This document shows, piece after piece, positions 11,577 through 23,500 of a stretch of DNA of 64,000 nt. Numbering within the stretch: the first letter of the stretch is position 1; every line of letters starts with the position of its first letter. Source of the stretch: Nemopilema nomurai. Its lineage: Eukaryota > Cnidaria > Scyphozoa > Rhizostomeae > Rhizostomatidae. The position numbers and the translations under genes are program-made. Location of the stretch: NCBI GenBank assembly GCA_003864495.1, contig ML133493.1:193820-257819 (forward strand), read 5' to 3'. The notes under the pieces are model-generated. The model searched no databases, was not told the origin of the DNA, and worked only from the letters and a program-made list of their open reading frames with translations.

Positions 11577-14500
11577 TTAACAATTGACCTGCCAAACTAA
11601 TAAGTGGCTTCGCTCAGCAGCAGCTGTCTTCGAAGCAAGTGGTAGGCCTTCCTCAGGGAACTTTGAATCATCGGTGTCGTCATCGCCAACTCGAAAATCG
11701 ATGTAGCCTACGAAAAACCAATTAAGGTCGTGACTTTAGATCACTGAAAGCAACCTGGACAAAATCTAAATCACCTGGAATGTAATGACTCAGGGAAGTG
11801 CCCAGTAACAAATGATGCATGTGAACTGGACGAAAGGCACGTATTTCTCTATTCTTACCACTAGTGTTCTCTGAAATGCATCTTAACTATGAACTGATTT
11901 TTAATTGAAAAATCTTCTAGCAATGTTTTGCAAACAAGAAAAATGAACCATTAAATATTTTCACAAGACATCACAAAATCATTAAACAGGTCTCTGCTGA
12001 AGGATCTCTCCTTAGTAAACGAAACGATTTACGGAAGAATTTGCTTACAAAGTTGCCCTGTTAAAAGCACAAAACCATCAATCAAAACTTACTAGCGAAA
12101 CTTGCTTAACGTTACAAAAAAGTAGGAAACGATACTGCCTTTTGTTTTACAGTGAGGACGTAAATGGGCGTGCAAACTATGCTTATTAGTGGTTGTTATC
12201 TGTAAGTAGACGTTCAAATTGTTGCAGTCGCGGCTCTAGCTCGTGAAAAGTGGAGGGTGAGGGGGGGGCAGGAGAGGGCTTCGAACTTTTTGGGTCACGC
12301 CCTTTTAGGGTCACGCTTAACATTATTGAACGCTGAATGAACGTTATTGCATAAAACATAATTTCATAATTGCAAATTTGTGAACAAGTGCTTTGTGGTA
12401 CAAAACTTTACAATGGCTAGAAAAAGCCGAACTAGTTTTTGCATACTTAAAGTACTTTTTTTGTCCGACACTCCTCAGAGTATGCAAACGTCGGAAGATA
12501 ACCAAAAACTGACCGAATAAATAGCCAGATTCGGATCGAAAACACTAGGGGTGAAATTGCAAATTTGATAATTATTGATGGCATTCCCAACAGTAAGCAC
12601 CAGTATATACGCGCAGACTGTTTACAACGATTGGGCAAAAGTTGGGCCCAGTGCCTAGTTTGCAACTGCTGCATAGCCAAGATACATTCTATTCTACTAG
12701 TAAGAAGCTTGAAGACTTACGTCGGCAAATATGTAAAAAATTTACCTTCCCCTCCGCTAATGATAAGCATCGGTTTGGAGCTCAGTTTATCTATCATCCC
12801 ATCAGATTTCATTGTGGCGTTTGGGCCAGCCGATTTGCTCAATACATTCGCTTTATCACTTGCAATGCCAATTTTTGCACAATTCACAGAGACGAAAAAT
12901 TTAACGGAGTCACGATGGCCATGAAATGAAAGCTGCGCATGAATCTAAAAAAAGACAAAAATGAGCTATAAACGAACCTTATTGGTCTTAATCACGCCAG
13001 CCCTTTTCCCCCGCCGGCCCCTTTCCCCCGCCGGCCCTTTTCTCCCGCCGGCCCCTTTCCCCGCCGGCCCTTTCCCCCGCCGGCCCTTTTCCCCCGCCGG
13101 CCCCTTCCCCCGCCGGCCCTTTTCTCCCGCCGGCCCTTTTCTCCCGCCGGCCCTTTTCTCCCGCCGGCCCTTTTCTCCCGCCGGCTCCACTTACGCCATC
13201 TGCCAAAATCAACGCCAATAAGGGCCGGCAGAAGTAAAAGGTGTTCAAGTACCCTTGGTCGTCTTGGCATGTTGATAGTAGTATATCTTTAGCCAATTAG
13301 ATTGACAAGTCAAGCTTGCAAATACTAGAATCCTGGTAGCATTCTGGCATCAGTCTTAAATGGTTTTAGGTACAGCAAAATATGGCGTCTCTAATTCCTC
13401 AGTTACTTATACGAAAGTTGAAACTTTAACCATTTCACAAATAACAATTTATGACACATGCTTCTAAATTTCACTGAACTGAATTTGAAGACGTTAGTGG
13501 CGAGTGAGAGCAGAGCTTTAACTTTGCAACAAAATAAACAAACCATCGAGCAGTAAGGCATAAATCCTGTAACACTCTTCGATGGAGAAACTGTCTGCGA
13601 TGCGGCGGCTTCTTGAGAGCTAGTTGCTGTGGTGGCGCCTCTTGCTGCCACAAGAGGTATAGAGAGAATGACTCCGTTTCCAGTCCCGACCCACAGTCGA
13701 TCAGTACTCAGCGAAAGTGCTGTGATGCGCACGTAAGAGTAGCCGCTGCCAGCCCCTTCAAAATATAATCAATATGCATTAACAGTGACAGTAAAAATGA
13801 GGCCTTTTCGAAAAGTCTACGCTTTTGTAAATGCTTTGTAAAACCCTTATCCTAGCCCTAACTCTCTATTATGCAAACTGCCACGATATTTCACTGTAAC
13901 TCTAAAGCCGATAGTGAAGGCTTTTCGCCAACCCACAGGGGACTTGGTAAGCCCTTACCAATAGGGGACTTGGTAAGCCCTTACCAATAGGGGACTTGGT
14001 AAGCCCTTACCAATAGGGGACTTGGTAAGCCCTTACCAATAGGGGACTTGGTAAGCCCTTACCAATAGGGGACTTGGTAAGCCCTTACCAATAGGGGACT
14101 TGGTAAGTCCTTACCAATAGGGGACTTGGTAAGCCCTTACCAATAGGGGACTTGGTAAGCCCTTACCAATAGGGGACTTGGTAGGCGAACTGGCTGGTGT
14201 TACTGTTGTAGATTGGACCCTAAAAGCTCAAACGCTTGTTAAACGAACATCAGAACAAACAACTTCACCTTGATACTACAAAGCGGTATTTTCTTTAAGA
14301 ATAGCATTGGCCTACTGGTGATTTGATCTTCAAAAACCCTTAACATTGTATCGTTAGGGTTCTTGGAATTCTATCGTCCGTCAAATTTTATTAAAAACGA
14401 AATCTTACCGAGCATTTTGCTCACATATGGTTCGATATCGACGTCTTGCAAATGATGGTATGTTCTTGCATTGTACAACCTGAGGGTGCTATCCAGCCTG

Positions 14501-17500
14501 ATAGACACCCAAACACCATCTCCCACACAGGCCAGTTGTCTAACCTGACTCTCACGTCGTGGATGGGCATCAAAGCTTTGCTGGTTGAAAAAGAGACAAC
14601 CATACCGTTGAAGACATCTCTCAAATGTCACTCGCTGAAAATCGCTACCATGAATGCGACTAGAAGTGCAAGTGAAGCCACAGTCCATCAGGAAAGCAAG
14701 AGCTTTACATAAGTGGCTCTTCGACTCTATTGATTCTAGACTGACATGCCCTACTTCACTGAATGGTATCACGGTGACACAGTGGAAATTGCGAGCGCAT
14801 GCGCAACACATTTGACAATTCGAAATGGCGGCACCTCTACATGCATGCGCTACTGCAAGATGATTTTAACCTTGTGAAAGCTGCAGCTGACATTCCACAT
14901 AAAATGATGTTTTTATCAAACCTAACTGAAAGGGGTCAGTTCAAAAGAAAATAAACTGAGAATGACTTCAATTGTTGTGAATTTTTGGGATAGGCTTGGC
15001 CTCAAGCCTCCTAAGTGGCAACGAGTTAGCGGACTAACATCATACGACGTGCATCTTCATCATCGTCGAAATGAGTCGCAATTTCAACAAAATGGAGGTC
15101 ATCTTCATACGAAAGATTACCCTTGCCTCATTCTCCTTTCTGATAAGGCCTTCGTTGAACCCAGAGACCAGAGTTTCAATCCTAGTTGAAACGTCTCTCC
15201 AACACTATCTCATTTGAGCAAATATGATTTTTTTAATGGAAAGAAACAGTTTGTGCTATTTTTACAGCATTTTTATAACATTCTCACTGATGCTGGAAAT
15301 ACCAAGTTGAAAAGCCCCTTTGGGTGCAGTTTTCGATGCAAACAACAATTATTTAGCTCCAACGTTAGGCAAAAATTTTTGCAGCCGCTGTGCAAATAGC
15401 TTATGCGCCGACAAGCTGCTGCAAATGGTGACGCCCAAAAGGTTTCCCGCCAACCTACCATATGACACTATACCTGAAAAATTGTCAGTTCTACGGTGAA
15501 ATAGTTCAAAATGTATGCGGTGCAATTGACTGGTAATCAAAAACAGCTATATCTCTGTTTTTTATCTTTCTTAAAAAAATGAATATATTCGTGAAAGTTT
15601 TTCATTAAAATTGATTGGTCACAAAGGTGAGCAGCTGTATTTTTCTCGATTTTGAAATTGCTTCGGTATTTTTTGTCTAAGAAACTGAAACCAAACAAAA
15701 ACGACATTCGGCGAGGTCCAGCTTTGTTCCATATTTGAATCAACGATCCTTAAAAATTTCCCCCTTCTAAAAGCTTCATCATGTTCTTTTTTTGGTATCA
15801 AGTCTCGTTCAGTGGCAGAAAACTGGGTAACGCTTTGAAATTTACTTTTTCTGTTTACTAACGAAGCATATGGGAACAAGGCATGGGACTGTGTGAAAGA
15901 GATAAGGCACAAAGATAAGAAGGAAGAACAATAAAAACTTAAGTTCGCTTTGTCAAAATAGAAACAGGATTAGCGTCTCGCTGCGGACCAATTTGTTTTG
16001 GCGGCAAGTGAAGTCACGTCAGCATGCGCGCGCATAAAAAAACGTTTGCTCTTTTGTTACTTGCTACCAAAAAAATCTTTGCGCAATATCCGAGTTTGGT
16101 TTTCCCGCTCTTCCCAAATTGCGTAGATGAATGGTAGACCGATAAAGACATGATCATAGCTGTTTGCTTTTCCTTTCTGGAATTTGGACGTGTGAATGAG
16201 GGGAACCGAAACATTAGAAAAACGATGCTAAATTTTGCCGTACTTTGAGAAATTATGACGATCTTTGCTGCATGCAAAGCCGAGCTCGTGGGATCAGATG
16301 CTACAAGTTGTTTGTCATTCACTAAAAGGATGTTTCATGATATGGCACATTTACTCACTGAACAATCAACTTGTGAAGACTTTGTGGTATATCCAAGACT
16401 GGTTAAGGTTTGTTTGAGCATTTCATAACCTTTTGAGTCTATTTTTTGCAGCTCATTTTAGTTTTCATTTGCAACTTGTACTTAACTTATTTTCAACTAG
16501 CTGTCATTTCTAAAAACACATCAGGAATGAGACAACCCTGTTAAAGGTGAGCCAAACCATTGACGAATCAAATGCCGATCTCAAAAAGCTTATCTTTTAA
16601 AACACTTGCTTATCGTTTCATAATGATTACAGCTAGTCAACATTGTTTTGCACCAAGAGGGGTTGCCATTGCTAGCATAAACCCTAAAAGCTTTTTAACT
16701 ACTTGTTAGATCTGGTTTTGCTTTCGAGAAAGTGCATGCCATAAAATGAGGACTAGAAAAACGCGTGTTATGGGTTTTTGCTCATTGAAATTTTGACTTC
16801 AGTTTCGGATTCTTTTCGGTGCAGCATGACAGGCGTAAGGCCTTCATCTTAGTACGCATGCGCTCACAATTTCCATTATGTCTATTACAGTATAGTGTCT
16901 TCAATCGCATATTGTTCTTAATAACGTTCATCGCAGTAACAAAATTACAGAATTATCATGGGAACTACTAAGCCTTATTTCCCTTGTATCCTACGAGTCA
17001 TAAGAAACACACATCAGGACCCACAATCACTAAAATTTGTGAACAAATTCAATCACTTAGGCACTTACAAATGCTTGCACAAAAAACATTCGCTTACGTT
17101 GGGTGAAGAAAATCCGATGAAACCATGTTGCCCAATAACAAATAAATGAAGCTAAGAAACAGAACGAAAGCCAACCTCGATGGCCATAGTTCTTGGATTG
17201 ATGATCTGCACTTTATTGCGATACCCACACCACACGGTTTCCTGCACCACAGTCATGCAACGAATGGAATGGTGTGGTCTTCCTAAGTCCAGCAAGTGAT
17301 AGTTGCTCAAGTCCCATCTTCCATCTATCATTGATAAGGTCGACATAGCAAGTTTAAGGCAGAAGGCAACAAAACAAATTTCTGAAAAAACAACCTCACA
17401 GTAATAACACTTGCTATTTTCCAGTGCAGGGATTACTAACCGCCAAAGCTTATCTAAAGGCCAAAGGTTTCAAAAGGCCAAGTACCTCTATTGAATGCTA

Positions 17501-20500
17501 AAGAAAAAATAGAAACAGGTAACAATACCTGGCTTCCTGTGAAATATTGCCACTGTGCCATCCGCCAGGGCTACCATTACACGACCACGAATTTCACTTT
17601 CAAGAAAAAGGGCATGACGTCATGCGCAGATAACTCTTGGCAAATACAGGCGACTACCGTTGCAGTTTCACAAATCTATCGATTCGAAGTCCCGTTAACA
17701 GAAATATGCCAGTCACGCACCTCTAGATAGGTTTTTTATTAAATGCAGGCCTAAATAGTAAGCAGTCGGATAAGCATATTGAACAAAGTAGCTTCCTCAA
17801 GCTCAGTACGCAAATGGTATTCAAATTGTACTCAAATGGTACTACGGTACTTGGTAGATACGGTAATTTCAGCTAGTTACAAAGGAACACAAGGAAACTT
17901 CTTGCCCGTATTTGGCCATCCAATTAATAGATGGCGATTAATTATTTCATTGGCAATATTGAGTGCCTTCAATTTCAACAAACGGCCAAGCTTGCGTGTA
18001 AATCCATTCAACGGTTGTTTGAAAGCCCATCCTACATATCCAAGGAAAGTATCATATCGTCTATCTGAAGGTTTACACTATGAAGCATTCTTAGCTAGTG
18101 GCGAACACGGATCACTTTTCACCATTAAGCCAATGTCGCTACTGTGTGACTGACTACGTGAAGAGACAATCGAAAAAGCAGAGCCTTGATTTGACTCGCT
18201 GGTATTTTTAGATAGAATAGACAACTGGGTCTACGCCATTTTTTACTATGCCTGTTCCCTTTAATCACAACTATAAACATGCTGTGTAAGAGTACTTGTA
18301 CTTCTCTTTTTATTTAAAAATTAAAGCGCTGCAGGCATTAAGTTGATAAGTGCACAAGTGTTACTTTCTTGCAAATCCTACCATTTTAATTTCCAGAAAA
18401 GCATGACAATACCTGAGCTGAAAATTTAAGAAAAACTCACACTATGCTCAAGACAGAATCCCTCAGCTTCCCGGATTGCAAACATTTCTTCCAGTTGATG
18501 ATGGACGAGTGAACGTAAATCCTAAAAATTTGTGGACAGGTGATCACGAATGGTCTTCGAAAATAATGCACTAAACTCCAAGTGCAAGCAGAAAGTACTT
18601 GAAAACGGGATTAAAGCGAATCATGATATAAAGCAATCATGTTGGTTGTCTGCGCGATTCAAAAGTGAAATACATCTCTCTATAAGGTGAACTCTTTTGG
18701 CTTTTCAAGAGTGGGTAAGGCAACTACGTACTTTCCTGACTGCGCACCAAGCCACATTGTGGGTAAAGCACTAGTGACCTTCGAAACACCTTCGTCTATG
18801 ACGTCTTCTTCTGGAAAGATTTCCTCTTCGGCTTGAACTCCAGTTAAGATTCCAGTTGCATCACTGCCATCCCCTGATCAAAAACAAACAAGAGCTTAAA
18901 CAATGTAAAATCCCCCCCTTAAGATAAATGGGTCATTTTCGGTAGCGAATCTAACTCCATTAGGATTTCCTATTGTTGAAATCGAAAAACAGATTGCTCT
19001 AGGTCTAAGTGGCTTTATTAATAGCATTTGCTTTAGCTTATCGAAGTACCTTCAATTTCTTGGACGACGCTAGGAAGCAAAAATGTTCTTTATCAAAAAG
19101 CCAAAAATTAAATGTTCTATAAAAAGCATGTCACGACCATAAAGACGTTCAAATTTCTTACAATGTGACATGTCATTCAAGACCAGCGCTTCTTAATTAT
19201 ACAGAGCCGGTCAATTTTAGGACAATTTAGGAAAAATTCTGGAACTACCTATTCTTATATGTCTATTCCCTTTCAATGACAGACAAAGTTACAGAACAGT
19301 ATCCTTTTTGTGTACGAAGAATTGAGTACATTATGTTGTAATTACTGATGAAGCGAAACGTCTTACGAAATTGTTTTCTTTGAGTTTATATCTTATCGTC
19401 TAAACATTTTATAGAATGAGTTTTTGAATGAATATATATATATATATATATAACTCAAAGAAAATAATTTCGTAAGACGTTTCGCTTTCGCTTCATCAGT
19501 AATACCTTTACAAAATCAGAGGAGCCTACTTATCAACCTAAATTACAATAGAACAATAAAAACAATAGAAACCTAAGGGGGAACTGCCTTATACAATACA
19601 TATTGTTAAATGTGTTAAAACGCTAATTGTTATGGGGAACTGGGAAAAAAGAGAATAGAAATGTAGAATAAAAAATGTGATGGAGATGCTGGTGTTGACT
19701 GTCTCACAAGAGGTAAATGATAGCAATAAACAGGAAACAACAAGATAAAGAAATAGAAAAACAAAAACAAAAAACAGTGGGAGAATAAACAAATGTCCTA
19801 TGTGTCTACTTGCCTAGTATTAAGACCCTTGGGAGAGAAAGTATTCAAGCGATATTGCCAAAAACTTTCTCTCCTCCTATCATTCCCTGTTAACCTATCG
19901 ATAACCTTAACACTTATGTCATTAAGAAACCCGCGATGTCCTTCCTCAGAAAAATGTCTGAAAATTCCATCTGGGGCACTGAAGACCCTAATTAAACTTG
20001 CGACTACACGCCTTGTAATGATTAAACCTGAGCCTAAAAGGCGTGCATATGCTACCTACATACTGAACAGCAGACATTGCAATCGATTAAATATACAACA
20101 TTGGACGAATCACAGTTAAACGAATAGTTAATCTTGTATTCTTTACCTGTAGTGCTAGACTTAAAAGTATCACTATTAGACATGACCTTGCACACTTGAC
20201 ATCTGGACTTCTTACAACACGAACTTCTCCTGTTATTGTTTTCCCTCCCCCTCCCACCAGTAAGCCTAGCCCTAACAAAAATATCCTTAAGATTCTTACA
20301 CCTCCTAAAAGCAATAACTGGTGGCACAGGGAACACCCCCTTGTGTTCTTCTGAACCAGTGAGCAAGGTATGGTGTTTCCTGGCAATGTTCCCCAAACCA
20401 TTAAGTGCTAAATGGTATGTAGTCACGAGTGGAACCCTCTCAGCCTTCCCTTTGTTGGTTTTCCTATTTCCTGCATTTTCCAGAAGAGTCTCCCTATCTA

Positions 20501-23500
20501 GCCTACGTACCCTATCTATTTGTTGATTAACAAGAGACTCTTCATACCCTCTACCCTTAAGCCATCCACCAAGTTTACCTACATGTTCCATAAACTGGCA
20601 ATCATCTGAGCAAATCCTACGATACCTAAGAGCCTGACTATAGGGGATCGACGATGGGTATCAGTTGGCTTACAAAACAAGTCTGTCGTGAGGACTCCCC
20701 CCTCTCCTACTCTTACCGTGACATCCAAGAAACTTATAGATTCTGTGGAATGTTCACTGGTAAATTTAATTGTGTCGTGGCTACTGTTGAGATGTCGATG
20801 AATAGCTTCAAACTATCCTCCCCGTGTTTCCAGACGAAGAAAATGTCATCGATATATCTCATCCAGACAAGGGGCTTGTCGGCGAAAGTATCCATCAACC
20901 TCTCCTCTAACCTAGTCATAAAACGATTGGCATAGGCCGGAGCGAACTTCGTGCCTATAGCCGTACCTAACTTCTGCCTATAAAACATTAAATTCAAAAT
21001 AGTTATTTTCCGGAACTAAGGATGCGAGCCCAGCTAATGTATCAGTAGCCACGCCTGGATTTTCCCGTCCATCCAGCGCCTCCCTCACGGCCTCTAAACC
21101 TTCCCCGTGTGGAATGCTAGGATAGAGTCCCACAATATCAACAGTACATAGAATTGCCCCCTCTGGTATAGTTCCTATATTACCTATCATCAATGGTCTT
21201 ACCCAGATCTACAGAGGGATCCACCTCAACCTCCTCGTATACTTGCCTATCTTCTAGTTGTTGGTTAGCCTCCATAATAAAGTCCAACGAAAGATAGTTT
21301 TCAAGAATAACATCGTTCCTAGGGGGTTGCTAATTAGACTTAATCTTTAATTTATTTATATTTTCCACCTCATTGTCCTTTCTGTCCCTAAAATGCCATT
21401 TAAGTCTCATCCTCCGTTTGAATTCTTCTATGTCTGCCTTTAGCTCTGCCTTGTTGATATCTGTAGGGGTCGGCAAAAACTTAAGACCTTTGGAGAGCAG
21501 GCTAATTTCATCTGGTGATAATGCCCTCTTTGAAATGTTAACGACATTCTGACTGACAAACCTTCCAGCTACTCTTCTATATATATATATATATATCCAG
21601 CTACGTCATTACGAAGTCAATGATGGAAAGAAGTATTGTATCATTGCCAGAAGGGAAGTTGGCACGGCTTTTCGCAAAAACAATCAATCCTTTGTAAAAG
21701 AAGATGCCGATATTGAGGCAATAAAAGCTTTGATTGGCGAAACACAGGTGGTATTGTAGTGTGGAATCTATTAGGGAAATCTTGTTGACTGGAAATTTGT
21801 GATTCTACGCACGGGGAAAAGCTTCTAGAAACGTTAACTAGAACAGCTTCTACTGATAATGCGTATGGGTAGAATAGCATTTGGAATGGGCCTAGCGGAT
21901 GCTATGAAACTGCCGATAAAGCATCAACAGAGTAACGGCATTCTTCGTACACAGCGACAGGATACCTATGTTTTAAAAGGGTATTAATGTCACCGTTAAT
22001 GCTTTTTGAATTAAGCAATTATGCAAGATTTTGGGAAGAATTGTACAAACCGTCGTCCAACAACTAGTTTTGCACACTTCAAAATCAGTTTGTGTCAAAA
22101 TCGAGTCGCTACAAATATAATGCAAATAGTGACTGGTAGATTCGAAAAGCAAGTAGTGATCACGTTTTTTAAAAAACGAGGCTCTATTCCTTAGCATCGC
22201 CCTAGGACATTGCTAGCAAATATAGCAAAAGTAGTCGCTAGCGGCTATTAGAAAATCTAGCTAACAATCTATGTTGTTGATTATGACAGCGCAGTGCAGA
22301 GGCGGCATTATTGATCGTAAGTCACGTTTACATACCTGATGCGACGACAGCATTCACATCTTGACTGCCAGCCTTTCGCCTGGGCAGTGATGAACGCATT
22401 TCCGTTGCTGATCCATAACTATAACTTCTTGCCCCAAAAGGTGGTCGTAAGCCTTGAAAATTTTCTGAATATTTCCGCTGAGGTTTATCAATGTGTATAT
22501 CTTCAAAACCAAGATCGGAGCTGGATATGCCAGGTACAGCAGCCATGCACAACAGATGTGAAGAGCAGACGATGAATTGATCAATGGCATTCGAGGGTGT
22601 GTTGGCATCCAAAATGGTCACTTTGCTGCATGAGTGAGTGCTAGTTCCAATCCACAGAGTAGAGGGGGAAGGCTCGTTTGTGTCTGCCTTAAGGCCAATA
22701 AATGACCCATCGCTTTTTCTTCCACCAAATGTAGATATACCAGCACAGCACCAAATCTGCAAGAGAAGTCAATTTAGCAGTAATTAAAATCGCTATTCAT
22801 CAAAAGCTCAATTCAAACTAGTGACATTAGGAATTAAAAACAAATGACACATTAAACTAATCCTGAAATTAGGACTCAAAATAAGACAAATGAAACATTT
22901 AACAGCAAATCTTGTACCATAGGCGTCGAAACTAAAATAAAGCAACTGCATAAATTTTGAAAATTTGGAATAACCAAATTCATTAAATTCTTCAAACTGA
23001 GGGTGTATATAGAGCGTTTGGCAGGCAAATAAAAAATGGAAGTTGAGCCTATTACCTTCATTGCAGGGTCCGTATTTAGAGGCCTGCAGTAAACAGGAAT
23101 GGGTACCGAGACGATTTCCTGGTCCTTTGAAAAGTTTGCTGGCAAACTCCAACCATACGCTTGTTTACGACCCTCTTAAAACGAAATACTCACGCTATGT
23201 CAAGAATTCCAAACAAAAGTTGAAACAATGCTTCTAAACCTAATCATTTTGCTTTTGAGAAAATTCAATTACAAGTGAAGAGCCAAATACTTGGACTCTA
23301 CATTGTTCCAAGATTCAAACCTTAAAACCTATAACTAGTACGAAAAGTGAGCATCATCTAATTTGATTAGTTTTCTCTAATATGAAATGTTAAATGTGGA
23401 AATATTATATTCATAGCCTTAAGCATGATCACTTCGAGCGCTATATCATGAATAAGATCATTGATTATAAACACTGAAATTTTGTCATAGCATATATCAT

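Larger units (their letters stand above)
19341..21600 (-). mobile_element. Penelope-like retroelement (decayed) in JIP3/4 intron
   Basis: The insertion lies between the JIP3/4 exons ending at 22336 and starting at 18873, in the same orientation as the gene. It runs from a (TA)n tract at about 21577-21597 through an RT and GIY-YIG coding relic to a terminal inverted pair with another (TA)n tract at about 19434-19452. The family combines a telomerase-like RT with a GIY-YIG endonuclease. The borders are set by the (TA)n tracts and the inverted pair and are approximate. Confidence 0.82.

Noticed and set aside
12565..12929. Plus-strand open frames of about 95-119 codons
   Set aside because: They overlap in antisense the JIP3/4 exon 12746-12944, which carries the conserved [12 protein letters not shown] and LIISGGEG motifs.
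12961..13296. Proline/arginine- and glycine/arginine-rich open frames on both strands
   Set aside because: They are translations of the GC-rich minisatellite; every frame is open because the unit lacks stop codons.
13938..14187. CRISPR-like array
   Set aside because: The 26-bp units are contiguous with no unique spacers, and the host sequence is an animal intron; it is a minisatellite.
20236..20935. Plus-strand open frames across the Penelope-like element
   Set aside because: They are antisense to the RT and GIY-YIG relic, which is the frame with conserved motifs.
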